From: Cryptomeria japonica
Taxonomy: Eukaryota > Streptophyta > Pinopsida > Cupressales > Cupressaceae
Assembly: GCF_030272615.1 (NCBI RefSeq)
Contig: NC_081415.1
Coordinates: 513,606,534-513,670,533, forward strand
DNA length: 64,000 nucleotides
Direction: 5' to 3'
The notes beneath the pieces are model-generated. The model saw only the letters and a list, made by a program, of their open reading frames with translations, did not search any database and was not told the DNA's origin. Of this stretch, positions 25,080-37,020 are shown piece by piece (the first letter of the stretch is position 1; each line of letters begins with the position of its first letter). The position numbers and the translations under genes are program-made.

Positions 25080-26420
25080 TCACCAAACATTTCTCACTTA
25101 CTGACTTATGTTAAATATCCTAAATCCATGCTATCTGATAAGGCTTAGGGTGCTTCAATCTTTCCAAATTTGACTTATTCACCATCTCTTCAAAAAAAAG
25201 ATTATTTGAACTACCACTATCAATAAAAAATTTACAACACTTACTGGATACCTTACATCTAGTCTTGAACAAATTCTTTCTCTACAAGGGCTCTTCATCT
25301 CTCCCTCTATGACACAAAGCTCTCCTCATCATCAACAATTCTCCATCTTCTAGTTTTTTATAAGATCTGACAGGGTTTTCTTCCACCACTACTTCTCTTT
25401 TGGTATTCTCTATCTTCTTACACTTGAAAGAATGATATCCTTCTCCTCCACACTTATAGAAATTTCCTCTAAATACCCTCTTATCTTGTCTCCCAAAATT
25501 CTCATTCTGGTAGCCATCTAGTTCTCTCCCCGCAATAGAAATTTATATCACCTTTCCGACATGAATTATCTTCTTTCCTCACTTCTTTGTCCTTGTTCTG
25601 ATCTGCATAGGTTCCTCTACCCCCGATATATCCTCTTCCTCCTTGAAATCTTCCTCTGGAAAACCATCCACCTCTACCTCTCTGCCTCTGCTCATGTATT
25701 TTGTTTAGATTCTCTTCTACCTTTAGGGCATACTAGTAAGCCTCTTAAACACTCTGTAATTTGATCAAACTGAGTTCATCTTGTATAGACACCCACAATC
25801 CATTCAAATATCTTGTAACTTGTTCAACTTCATCATCAACATGTCTGGATCTGATATTCAACTTGTAAAATGCTTCGGTGTACTACTTCAACTAGATTCC
25901 TTCTATCTCAAATTCTACAACTTCTAGAATAGATTTACTTGATAATTAGTAGGCATAAATTTTGATTTCAACTTAGAAACCATCTGATCCCATATCTTGA
26001 TCTTCTCTTTACCTCTTCTCTATGTATCAACCTGCAAATGCTCCCAGCAAAGAGATGCATGACCTTTCAACCAGGTATAAGAATATTTCATCTTCCTTTC
26101 TTCTGCAGTGAATTCAAAATCAAAATATTTCTCCATCTCTGAGATCCAATCCATCAATTAATCCAAATCCAACTTCCTATCATATTTTAGTAGGGTAAAA
26201 TGAGGTTTAGTATTCACCCTACTCAAAACCCTCAAAAACCTTTCCTCGTCTGGATCAACCATCAGTGGGTTTACTTATTTTGTCGGGGCTTCTTCTCCTT
26301 AATCTTTACTTACATCTTCAATGCATCAGCCTCTTCTTTGGGTTGTTGCCACAGCTTCCAACCGAGCTGCTATTCCTCGCAACATTTCCATCACAAGAGG
26401 GTCTGCATTCCCATGCACTC
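25080..26420 (-). pseudogene. G3 gag and protease, broken
   Basis: Near 26320-26420 the minus strand reads LVMEMLRGIAARLEAVATTQ, a gag N-terminal helix. Downstream are decayed capsid segments. At about 25420-25470 a knuckle-like FYKCGGEGYHSFKCKK retains one Cys of the first pair, the His and the last Cys. The protease site FIDSGSSNNLFFEE follows at about 25200-25245, with the D-S-G triad kept. Many stops interrupt the region. Confidence 0.72.
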
Positions 26421-26547
26421 CACCATTCCTAGTTCCTCTTCGCACCAACTTTATGCCAGTCCTCTATAGCTGTAGATTGGATCCATATATAGTCCACCAC
26501 CCTACAAAAAAATTCTCAAGACAACATAATCTTCGAAATGAAAACTC

Positions 26548-26559
26548 GCTCTGATACCA
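26548..26559 (-). other. G3 primer binding site
   Basis: Plus strand GCTCTGATACCA, the exact complement of the initiator-Met tRNA primer site TGGTATCAGAGC. It lies two bases inside the 5' LTR edge at 26562. Confidence 0.92.
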
Positions 26560-26561
26560 CT

Positions 26562-27332
26562 TGAAGTAGTCACCGGCTAGGAGGGACCTCAAAGAGATCA
26601 GTCTAGACTAGTCAGCAAGAGTAAACATAATGGAAACACATGGAAATGAGGAGGAAATGCAGAATAGATTGAATTATATCATGAGAAGTGATTACAACCA
26701 ATTGGTAACAACTGGGTTACAAAAACCATCTCATAGGCCTATTAAAACATGCTCAAAATATAGAACAGGTCACAACCAGGACCTCAAATCTTAAGATCTA
26801 TCTTATATTCTTAGTATAACTTCTTGATTCCATTGTAATTCTCTATTATAATTATTTATATGATCGAAGGGAATCCAGTCAGCCGAAAAAGAGATCAAAA
26901 ATAGAAGAACAAGACCTAACATGCAAAACCAATAAGGTCAGCCTCCGCCAAAGAAATTCCTCCATAAAATCCAAAGGATGAAATGTAGATCATGGGAAAA
27001 GGTTGGTCACATGCTAAGGAACATCAGAATCAATGCTCAAGGCTCCATAGCCTACAGAAGGGATCTGGTAGATCACCAATGCAAATAGGTCTAGGTAACT
27101 GATAATAGAAAACTATCTCAGCAACCAGTAGTGATAACTTGCCAGAAAATGATCTAAATGCTCCATGGTTCAAGAATAAGGAAGATGATCAAGTCTTCAA
27201 GAAAAATCTATATCCACAAGTTCTAGTGAGTCAAATATAGGACACACAGAAAGAAATGGTGAAATTGCAAACAAAAAGGAAATATTTTTGGTTGATGCAA
27301 GATTGCTATGAATTGGGGATGCTCCTACATTA
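26562..27332 (-). repeat. G3 5' LTR
   Basis: Direct repeat of 21105-21887, from TGAAGTAGTCACCGGC to GGATGCTCCTACATTA on the plus strand. The outer terminus has mutated (TTA where the 3' copy has TCA). Confidence 0.88.
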
Positions 27333-28086
27333 TCATTCCAGTAAAGTTACATTGCAAGTTCACAACTAATTTTGAAGATATTAAATTTTCTATTGTGGAG
27401 GGGTCCAATGAAAGGTTAAAATTTGATTTTGAGGAATTTAGAGGCCCCCCAAAACTCTAAAAAGTGGTCATAAATGGCATAGTCATTTACAAGGTAATAG
27501 AGCACTTCGTGAGATTCCCGATGCTTCAAACGATTTGTCAATAGGACACATGGTTCTCAAATTATGGCCTCCATAAATTTGTACTCCTCAAATAGGAAAT
27601 ATAAAATCCATCAGACACATAAATGAGATGTAAAAAGGGAGGGACACATTATAGGGCATCTAGAAGGGAGATAAGGTCGGCTACACCTTATTGGGTGGTT
27701 TTAGCTCATGGTTTTGTAATAACATTTAACGGTTTCTTATATTGTATCTCATATATATGAGGTGCATGAGATAGTGGTTGTGTGTAAAAGTCTTATAGCT
27801 ATTGAGTTACCTCCAAATCTCTGATTAGTGGTACTCCTGTGAAGAGATTTCTTTGCAAGTATATTTTAATTTGTTTTTTACTGTGGAAGAATATAATGGG
27901 TGGCTTTTGGAGTGTGTGGTTTTTCTCCCGATAGGGTTTTCCCCACATAAATCATTGTGTTATGGTTTGAATGTTATTATATCTATTTTGGTTTTCTATA
28001 ACTATTGTGATGATCTGTAAAAGTTTTGCATTACCCTCCTATTAAGGTTAGTGTAGGAATGTGTTCCTCTACTTGACTTCCTTACA

Positions 28087-30140
28087 GGTGATACTGGTAA
28101 GACTCTTTATGAGCTATGGTTTGGTCATGTTCCTACTGGAAGAGTTTTTAGAATTTTTGGTAGCAAGTGTTATATCAAGAGAGATGAGGATATAGGGAAG
28201 TTTGATGCAAGAAGTGATGAAGTAATTTTCTTGGGATATTCAACAAAGTACAAATCCTACTGGTGCTACAATAAGAGACTGAGGAAGATAGTGGAAAGTG
28301 AAAATGTGAAAGTTCATGAGAACTATGGAAAAGAGATAAGAGTTTACAGATATGATGATCAAAATGTTGTTTTGACACTAAATCAAATAGAAAAATTGAA
28401 GCAGAATGATCTGGTAGAGACTGTTAATCTGGATGTTGTTGTTGTCGGTGAAGAGGTACAGGAACTTGAAAATCAGAACAATCAAAAGACTTTGAGGTAT
28501 GTAAGATTGAATCACTCTGAAAATTAGATTATTGGTGATAAAAATAAAGGTGTGATGACTAAAAGAAGGCTAGTTGCTAAAGAGGTATGTTTGATTTCTA
28601 AAATTGAACCTAAAGATGTTGTTGAAGCTTGCAAAGATGAAAATTGGATAAAGGCTACGGAAGAAGAATTAGATCAGATTGAAAATAACAACAAATGGGA
28701 GCTTATGCCTAGATCTAAAGATAAGAATGTGATTCATACTAAATGGGTATTTAGGAACAAATTAAATGAAGTTGATGAAGTTGTTAGAAATAAAGAAAGA
28801 CTAGTATGTTAAGGGTATTCACAGAAAGAAGGAATTTATTATGAGGAGACTTTTTCTCTAGTAGCTAGACTTGAAGTTGTTAGACTATTGCTTGCATATG
28901 CTACCTAATGATTTCAAGGTATATCAAATGGATGCAAAGTGAACCTTTTTGAATGGTGATCTTGAGGAAGAATTCTAGATTGAACAACCTGATGGATTTT
29001 CATTATCAGATGATGGTGACATGGCATGCAAACTGAAGAAATCTCTTTATGGATTGAGACAAGCCCCTAGAGTCTGGTATGCTAGATTGGATAAATATTT
29101 GTTGAAATTAGGATTTAATAAAGGCACTGCTAATAGTAATCTATATTTTAAGATTTAGAATAATAACATCTTAATTGTTGAAGTTTTTATTTATGATATT
29201 ATCTTTGGAGGATATGATAACTTGAGTATGAAGTTTATCGGTGATATACAAAAGGAGTTTGAAATGTCTATGAAAGGAGAGATGAAATTTTTCTTAGCTT
29301 TACAAATTTCATAGACTAGAAAAGGTATTTTTATATCTCAAACTAAATATGTAATGGAATTTATGAAGAAGTTTGGGTTAGAAGACTCCAAACCAGTTGG
29401 AATTCCTATGGTGACTGGTTGCAAATTATCTAAAAATAATGAATCTCTGAAAGATAATTACACTTGTATAGATCTATAGTTGGTGGACTGTTATATCTTA
29501 CTTAGGCTAGATCGGACATTACACATGTTGTGTGCGTGGCTTCTAGATATCAAGATGATCCAAAAGAGAGTCATGTCACTACTGTAAAAAAGATTTTCAG
29601 ATATTTTAAAGGAAATGTGGATTATGGTTTGTGGTATCTGAGGAATGATGATTTCATGTTATATGCTTACACTGATGCTGATTGGGTTAGTGATGTTGAT
29701 GACTAGAAGAGTACCTCTGGTGGTTCATTCTTTTTGGGTAAGAAATTGGTTTCATGGGCTAGTAAGAAACAAGATTCAGTGTCCCTATCTAGTGTTGAAG
29801 CTAAATACATTGCTTCTGCTAGTAATTGCACTCGGGTAGTTTGGATGAAGCAAATGCAGAAGGATATCTGAGTTATATATGATGATCCTACTGCCATATA
29901 TTATGATAATTCTAGTACTATTAATACGTCAAAGAACTTGGTGAAACATTCAAAGATTAAACATGTATCAATCAAGTATCATTTCTTGAGAGAAAAAGTC
30001 AGTGAAGAGGAAGTGAAGTTGGACTATATGTCTACAAAGGAATAAATTGCTGATATTTTTACTAAGCCTTTTCCTATAAATACATTTATCTATTTGAGAG
30101 ACAAGTTAGGGGTATCCACCCCTCCTAATGAGAACTAGAT
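28087..30140 (+). pseudogene. C2 integrase end, reverse transcriptase and RNase H
   Basis: Integrase C-terminus: GDTGKTLYELWFGHVPTGRV, then GKFDARSDEVIFLGYSTKYK (28193-28252), typical of copia. RT: DENWIKATEEELDQIENNNK (28637-28696) and the KWELMPR/TKWVFRNKLNE motif. It continues through decayed LYGLRQAPRVWYARLDKYL (29050-29107) to a damaged active site where the YVDD box reads IYDIIFGG. RNase H: YTDADWVSDVDD (29668-29703), SKKQDSVSLSSVEAKYIAS and HIADIFTKP-like ADIFTKPFP (30050-30076). About a dozen stops are present. Gene order integrase then RT defines Ty1/copia. Confidence 0.88.
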
Positions 30141-30428
30141 GCATTGAGTTGCATCAATCTGGTGGACTTCATAGTCTTATCCTTTTGTCCAAATTGATGA
30201 GTTGATGTTGCTACTCTGTGGGAGTAGTCAGTGTGTTTTAGGGGGAGAGAATCATGATTTGTTTATCTATGGAGGTTTTCTATTTTGAAGACCTTTGTCA
30301 TCGATGTCAAAGTGGGAGAGAAGCATGTGAAAATTTGTTTTATCTGCTTGATCTTAGGGGGAATCTATTGGATATGTTTTCTTTCTTTGCATTGATTGTT
30401 TTTCACATTCATATGTTGCATCAATGCC

Positions 30429-30440
30429 AAAGGGGGATAT
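30429..30440 (+). other. C2 polypurine tract
   Basis: The purine run AAAGGGGGATAT lies directly before the TGTTGGACATTG start of the 3' LTR. This is the plus-strand priming site typical of plant copia elements. Confidence 0.85.
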
Positions 30441-31650
30441 TGTTGGACATTGCTACTACTAGGATACATTGTTGTCATTGATGTCAACATATTCTTGTGA
30501 TTTATTGCTTCAATGATTGCAGATTAGTTTATTGGGATCATGGTTTGGTATATGAAATATTGCTAGTGTCATTATATCTTTTTGTACTAGTTTCGATGAT
30601 CTAGAAATCTTAATTGATCATATCATATGATCCGATTTGCAGTTTGGTGATTTCAAGAATTTGGTATTTCCTCCATTATATTCTAGTGTGATTGGATATT
30701 AAGTTGATTTTTTGGGATATTGTTTGGGATGGTCTTCTATATCTTCATTACAGATGGTTTGTGATTTGGTGCTTCGTTGGTTATCTTTCTTCATGATAGT
30801 TTCTACTGTTTGAGTAATTTTTAAGTTTAAATGTTGATCAATGAAGATTTGATAAGTTGTGTTGGCACAACTATTACTCATGATTCTAATTTTCTTCTTG
30901 GTGTTTCCTTATTATGTCCTATTTATTCTGATGATCCACACTAATTGATCTGTGAGTTTTTGGTGAGTTTGCTGAACCAGTGTTGTTCTTCGTGTTATGC
31001 AGTATTCTTGGTGATGTAGCATGTTGCGATTGACCTTTGCGAGATTTATGGTCGTGTTGCATATTTGGAGACTTTATTTAGCTCCATTTTATATCATGTA
31101 TATCAATATATTGGTCTAGTTTGTATCGTGTGATGTAATTTTGTAATTAGGTGTCGAGGGTTTAGCTAACCTTGTTGTCAAGGTTGATGAAGTGTATAAA
31201 TAGGTGGTATAGTCATGTAATTTATGTATGGAGGTTGTGTCTACATTATCAAAGAATGATGTATGTGTGAAGAAGAGAAATCATCCTTTGGTATTGTGAT
31301 TGAGTAGAGATTGAAGTGATGCAGAGTAGAAATATGTGCTTAACCAGAACTACCATCAGGCATTAGTAGATGTTGTTATTGACGTTCATTTCATTACAGA
31401 TAGTTGTCCAAACACTTTGTAAGTCAATGAGACTTCCTTGTAAGGTAGTGAACCTTCCCTAAGGGTTGTATCCTTTTGGGTTATCATATCTTGAGGTGTA
31501 AGCTCTAGGTAGTGAGCCTCAATGCAGGTGCATTCCCCATTTTAATATATTCACATACTAATGCAGATTATCATCTTATTGTGGGTAGGTTCCCACCATG
31601 GTTTTTCCCTTAATCAATTTTTCCATGTCAAAATCTTGGTGTTGTGTTAT
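30441..31650 (+). repeat. C2 3' LTR, left piece
   Basis: Matches 17442-about 18650 of the 5' LTR and breaks off at GGTGTTGTGTTAT, the target site of the CACTA transposon. The remaining 120 bases are at 58254-58376. Confidence 0.92.
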
Positions 31651-31674
31651 CACTAATACATTTGGCCTCAAATT
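31651..31674 (+). repeat. CACTA left terminal inverted repeat
   Basis: CACTAATACATTTGGCCTCA opens the element; ACATTTGGCCTCAAATT is shared with the right end in inverse orientation. Subterminal CCGACGA/GATG motifs follow to about 31790. Confidence 0.85.
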
Positions 31675-32271
31675 TTGATGGTGGTTTCCGACGAACAAGG
31701 CTTTATGTGATCAAATGTGATTTTTTTAAAAAGAAATGCCTGATAATGTCAAAATGTCAATGACGATGCCGATGATGTTTTCCGACGACACCCATGTTAG
31801 TCAAAATTTTGACTAACATAGGCATATTAAAAAAAAATGTGCGGGTTCAGTTGAAAACCACGTGTGATGGATTGAATTAACTCTCAACTTCCTATGCCTC
31901 TGCCAATTCCTTTGTTTCTTTTTCCTCTTTACTTGCCTCTGCCTTTGCAAATCGGGTTTGATGTTTTCTTTGCCTCTTTTCCCTCTGCCTTTTCCTCTAC
32001 CTCTACCTCCGCAAATTGGGTTGTCTAGTAGGTGAAAATGAAGGATTGAATTAACTCGTTTGGAGGGTATCAAACTATTGGAGATGGCAAAATTCTTGTA
32101 GATTTTCACATGCCATTAAATTCATGTGGATTTGTAGGTTATGTGTTTGAATCATGTAAAGTTGGTTGTAGACAAGTTCATTTTAGAGTGTGTGTCTCAT
32201 AAATTTGAGCTTGTCATCCTATCGGTATGTTCTCATTTATCTATTTTTCTTTACTCTCCTAATGCTAAAAG
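31675..32271. other. CACTA left subterminal region
   Basis: It has repeated TCCGACGA and GATGCCGATGATG motifs (31686-31790), the inverted pair GTCAAAATTTTGAC at 31800-31814, then pyrimidine-rich DNA (CCTCTGCC/CCTCTACC runs, 31880-32010). That run gives a spurious Gly/Arg-rich minus-strand ORF. No gene seen. Confidence 0.5.
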
Positions 32272-32670
32272 TATTGTATAAAAATTAAAAAATAAGTAAA
32301 CCCTATTTACTATACTAGAATCAATCTACTTTCTTGCTTGTAAATGAATTTTTTCCATCCCTAGTTATTGAAAAGTCTTCCAATTATTGGTTATGTTAGT
32401 TAGAGGATAAAATTATTGTATACAAATTAAAAAATAAGTAAACCCTATTTCCTATACCAGAATGAATCTGCTTGCTTGCTTGTAAATGAATGTTTTCCAT
32501 CCCTAGTTATTGAAAAGTCTTCCAATTATCGATTATGTTAGGAAAAGGCTAAAATTATTGTATAAAAATTAAAAAATAAGTAAACCCTATTTACTATACC
32601 AGAATCAATCTACTTGCTTTCTTGTAAATGAATATTTTCCATATGCTTGCTTGTAAATGAATGTTTATAA
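32272..32670. repeat. 142-bp tandem repeat, about 2.8 copies
   Basis: The landmark TATTGTATA followed by AAAAATAAGTAAACCCTATT recurs at 32272, 32414 and 32556, spaced exactly 142 bp. Each unit also holds CCATCCCTAGTTATTGAAAA. The third unit is truncated and rearranged near 32640. It lies downstream of unknown gene A. Confidence 0.85.
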
Positions 32671-35600
32671 AGTAGTGATTGTATGAATTATAAATATGAT
32701 ACCTTAATGAAACTTTATTTGGAAATACTTGATTCAAATATATAAAATCAATAAAAGACCAATGCCTTGATTCCTTACTAGTTTCATATCATTTCAAATG
32801 AAAAATCCTACATTTAACCTTAGAGACAATTTTAATAATGTGTTAATGCAACAAGACCATCATCTCAAAGGATTCCCAATGAATTGAAATTAAAATGTGA
32901 CATCCAGTTAGTCTTATTGTATTTAAATTTACTTTGAAAGACCAATAAGTCAATTCAAAGTTTTCCAACCAATCCTTCAAACTGATATTCAAACTGAAAA
33001 TTAATCTTAATTACAACAACATAAGATTGCATAATGAAACAATCTATGTAAATAGATTTATCTAAGTAACTGATCAATCCATTGAAAAGATAGATACCAT
33101 CATGAATGAGAAACACTTGAATCTTTATAGTGAAAATAAAATACTTAAACCAGTTGATTTCAGTGCATATCCTCCATCAACTTGGTACTTCCAGACAACG
33201 AGTTCATAAGAAAATGCATAGAGACTGTCTTAAAAAAGAAAACTATAAACTTGTGTTATCTATCTCTCCTAAAAATTCTTCCACATATAGATGAGGATTC
33301 AGTTTGAAAAATGAAAGGGCATACCCTTTCATTAAACTAAAATTAACAAAAAACTAACGAGAAACTAACTACCTAAAAATTGCCCTAACAAACTAAAACT
33401 ATAAAATACAAAGTCACATCTTTAAACATCTTTTGATATCTATGGCTAGTCTCAAGGCATCTGATCACACTTGTGAATGTGCTTCAAATATCCCTTTGAT
33501 TTGTAGGTATCTGCATCATAGATAATATCTCTGATCACAATCTCCAAAGTGATGAAGTTTTCCATCAAACCGGGCAATGTTAAGGGAAGCACTGAGAAGA
33601 CTTTGGCGCTCCACAATCCATTTATCCTTATCCTTAAACTTTCCATTCTGATCTTCAATTTCTAGAAAACCTTGTTGTACTATTTCCTTACATTCATTAA
33701 ATCCTTTTTGCAATTTCATGTCAAAGTCTTCATGCTTCTTCAATAGCTTTTGTATTCCTTTAATGACTTCAACATCTATATTGGCCATTGTCTTATCATG
33801 CAACAAAGTTCCTAGTCTATTATAAATCCGGTTGTGAGATATTGCATTATCCACATTCTTTTGATAAACAAACCATAAATCTTAAAGGAAATCCTACAAT
33901 TTTTTAAATCTCTTAGTCAATAAAATAGAGGCTATGTCAGCCCTCACACTCTGCATTTGCCTTTTCAATTTTTTATTTTCCATTTGTACTTCCTCACATT
34001 TATTTTTCCATTGAGATCCATCATGGATTTGTGGCACATCGTGTCCTCCTCTTTTTAGCAATTCTTCATATAATCCCTTGTACTGATCTCTTTCTTTGAT
34101 CACTTTGACCAATTGTGCTTTCTTAAATTTTGAAATATCAATACCCATATCAGTAGTAACAATGGGATCTAGTTCACCAAATTTCAATTTCATCGTGTGA
34201 CGAAAGGCTTTATCCACATCAATGATTTTTGGCCTCTTATTTGGAGGGTAAAAAGCCCATAAAAGAAAAGCCTCTTCATTCTAGTCAAATCTAGAGGTGA
34301 CATACACATCATTTACCCCCTGAATATCCAATTTAAAATCCTTATTCGCATAATGTAACATGATATCAAAAATAAATGATGCACTCATGTCCCATCCAGG
34401 AAAGATGATGATGCCTGCTTCACTAAGAAGTTGTCTTCCCCTTTGAGGGGTTATAGTTGTCAATTCTAAACTAATTTCTTCCTCTATTTTCCCCAACAAT
34501 TCTGATTCTTTTTTGGGGGTTACATTTTGGATAGAGTCTCTCAATTTTTTCCCTTTGAAATTATATAAAAAGGATTTAAATTCTTTTGACCTAATAAAAA
34601 CATCATCAAAGACAAAGGCAAAATACTCATTGTAACTTGCATCACTATGGATTTTCATCCTGGCAACAATTTTCTCTTGCAAGTCTGCTCTTCTACTGTG
34701 TCTAATGCTTGATTCCTAGATACCACCTCAACTTCTTCAGACTTGCCTTCACTCTCTTCTTCTTTAGTTTCCATTTCTTGCAATCTCTTTTCTTTTCTTC
34801 CAATTTCTTGTTTAATTCATCAATGGCCATTTGGGCCTCTTCCTTCTCCATGTTTCTAAACATGTCCTCTGCTTCAAAGTAAACATGAATATAATCTCCT
34901 AGATTTTGACTTTTCTTGCAATTGTGAATATATCCCCCAGGGTCATAATTGACCCTAGTAGCATATTTGAACAAATTGTATTCTTCAATCAGTTTCCTAT
35001 CAATGGATTCATAAGCCTTTGTTGATACAATGGTAAAATCCTTAAAACTAAGAGTCCCAGCTAGGAAAGTCTTCTTATGCATACCTAAAAAATGTTTAGC
35101 ATTTGAAACACTTAACTGTCTCACAATCTCCAGATAAGCAATTCTACCTGGTACAAGTTTTGGCAATAGATATGGGGTTCCTTCAAAACCATAAATCCTA
35201 AAGTAAGTAAATTCCTTGTGTACAAACCAATCACCCCATTTGTGATTGGCAATACCTCTTCCATAAAAAATAATAGGTCTAATAAATATTTTAACTTTAG
35301 TGGAAATAGATCCTTCACACAGGACACCATACATCTGGTATAATGTCTTTACTATTAGCTCTTCAAACTTGATGTAGTTTGATTTCACATATTGTGAATC
35401 CCAAACTGATGTCCACATCTGTACTAGTTGTTCTTTACCTGCTCTATCCACCGTGTTGAATTTTAAATGCATTTCCCACATACCCCTAAATCTTCCATAA
35501 AATCAAATCAAATGCATTAACAATGAGTAAAAATTGAAAGTGTGCACCCTATTATCTCTAAGGTTCAAGAAACCTTCATGTAATTTTTCTACAATATAAG

Positions 35601-36400
35601 TAGCATAATTAAAGGGTCTTGGCTCATACATCTGTACATTTGCTGCTAACACCAATGACCCAATATTAGCTAAATCAAGGACCTCTATACCTCCAACCTG
35701 TTCGCATGACATATAGGTGTACTGTAAGTAGTGTCTAAAAATGTCCATGTTGAATGGGAGACCATCCTCTTTGGTTATAATTCCCTTCTAAACCCTATGG
35801 AAATCTAAGTTCCACCCTTTATAAGTACTATCCATTTTAACAAATTACTCCTCTAGTTCTTCAAATGAAAAGGGTACATTAGGGTTAGGGTCTAAGATAA
35901 AAAATTCAACTATGGTGCCACGACTAAATTTGATAAACACTTAGCCATTTGGAAACTGAATGCATCTCTTCACATAATTGTAATTTTTGACCAAGACTTC
36001 CATTAACCTAATATTTATGAAAACATTTGGAACAACTATTTTACCTAAGTTGGTTATCCATGGGTTACAAATTGGCACTTCCCTATCCTTTCTCAAAAAA
36101 TGAAACAGGAAGAGTTCATAACCTCTCACCTTTGTCCATAAATCTCCAACCCCTTTAAACCTGTCCTGAGGCTGGTCTTTACTAGGCAAATTTTGTCTTG
36201 ACCTCCTTGATTTTGGGCATGGGGATTGCAATTGATCAATGATATCTTGATTTAGTTTCCATGTAGGAAGGACTTTCATTGTTTTAGATTTTTTAGACAT
36301 GGATTCAGAGCCCTTAGCACTCCTCTTTCTTCCTGATGAACTTGCAGCCTCCAGGATGCATGATGAATTGTAAGCAATAATTCTCACCTTGCGTGTTTTT
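32655..36400 (-). repeat. Duplicated module, copy A
   Basis: Homologous to about 51020-55980 (copy B), covering the whole unknown gene plus about 800 bp of 3' flank. Example anchor: AGACCAATGCCTTGATTCCT (32756) against AGACCAATTCCTTCATCCC (51132). The copies are clearly diverged. Confidence 0.8.
33450..36387 (-). pseudogene. Unknown long passenger gene, copy A
   Basis: The minus-strand frame starts at ATG 36385-36387 and can be followed for about 950 codons to near 33450, with only a few stops or shifts (about 35938, 35760, 35500, 34700, 34280, 33890). There are no obvious introns. Order of parts: basic, Ser/Lys-rich N-terminus; conserved globular region (VPNVFINIRLMEVLVKNYNY, FYGRGIANHKWGDWFVHKEF); a strongly charged helix (EEKKRDCKKWKLKKKRVK); a second conserved block (RGRQLLSEAGIIIFPGWDMS); and a C-terminal coiled coil (KNKCEEVQMENKKLKRQMQS). 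I cannot assign a family. It is not transposase, gag or pol by motif. It is transcribed opposite to the transposase. Confidence 0.6.
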
Positions 36401-37020
36401 TACTAAGATGCAACCTACATTTGGTTCTTAATTTTCCTCGTGTGAGTCATCAATTTACTCAATTGCATGCATTAAATATAGGTTGTTTTGGTTTCAGTTT
36501 TGAATTGTATTTGTAATGGCTCAGTAGTATATACTTTCCTGACAAATTACTCCCTTGGCACCATCGGCAATATTTTATTCCTTAAGTTGCTTTGTTTTTT
36601 ATTAGTGTGTGTCTTCCCGAGCCCTCCATTGGGTATCGACATAATCTTGAACAATATTTGTCGATAGTCACTTTTCCCTGATGAATCTCCTTCTCTATTG
36701 TTTCCATCGAGCATCGGGATAGCTTGAAATGTTACACCCTGATCTCTTTAAGTTGTACCGATGACTAAGGATTCTCTCCCTATCAGTGTAAGTCTTACCA
36801 ATAGCCTTATTGGCTATTGGCAAGACAATAATTTGCATGTTCTGGTAGCAAAAGTCACACCGATGATACTTTAGTAATGACCCAATTAGTGTATATTCTC
36901 CTGATGTGTCTATCAGGTATTGGGATAACTCCTATCCCATTATAGTGATAGTTAATCACTTCCCAGTGACCTTTGGCTTTGCTAGGGTGCTTTCTTCAGG
37001 GTAGGCTACATTGATGGTTT
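36401..37020. repeat. Subterminal-like repeat block, internal copy
   Basis: Upstream of gene A the DNA has the same vocabulary as the right end of the transposon: short ATCGG/CCGAT motifs and the anchors AAGTCTTACCAATA and GGCTATTGGCAAGACAATA (36807-36833), which match 57548-57586. So copy A carries the same 5' flank as copy B, though much shorter. No gene. Confidence 0.65.

Larger units (their letters stand above)
21105..27332 (-). mobile_element. G3: Ty3/gypsy chromovirus nested in S1
   Basis: A 6.2-kb minus-strand element: LTRs 26562-27332 (5') and 21105-21887 (3'), PBS, gag, protease, RT, RNase H, integrase and chromodomain, all damaged. Flanking bases GCATT (21100-21104) and TCATT (27333-27337) fit a target duplication with one mismatch. 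LTR length (about 775 bp), PBS context and protein sequence differ from G1, so it is another chromovirus family. The two LTRs differ at many sites. Confidence 0.9.
20983..28086. mobile_element. S1: solo LTR interrupted by G3
   Basis: The two flanks 20983-21104 and 27333-28086 together form about 870 bp beginning TGTTGGGAAAATGG and ending CTTCCTTACA, the TG...CA ends of an LTR, with no internal region left apart from the nested element G3. It sits inside the C2 integrase. The flanking 5-mers are AGTGA (20978-20982) and GGTGA (28087-28091), a target duplication with one mismatch. The reading of C2 integrase across the gap supports these borders. Orientation is undecided. Confidence 0.72.

Noticed and set aside
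30254-30481. ORF spanning the C2 polypurine tract
   Set aside because: It runs across the PPT into the LTR; the region is the non-coding 3' end of the element.
31813-32109. Minus-strand Gly/Arg/Lys-rich ORF
   Set aside because: Produced by a pyrimidine-rich low-complexity run in the CACTA subterminal DNA; no second copy or motif.
32272-32670. CRISPR-like regular repeats
   Set aside because: Plain tandem units of 142 bp without distinct spacers, in plant nuclear DNA.
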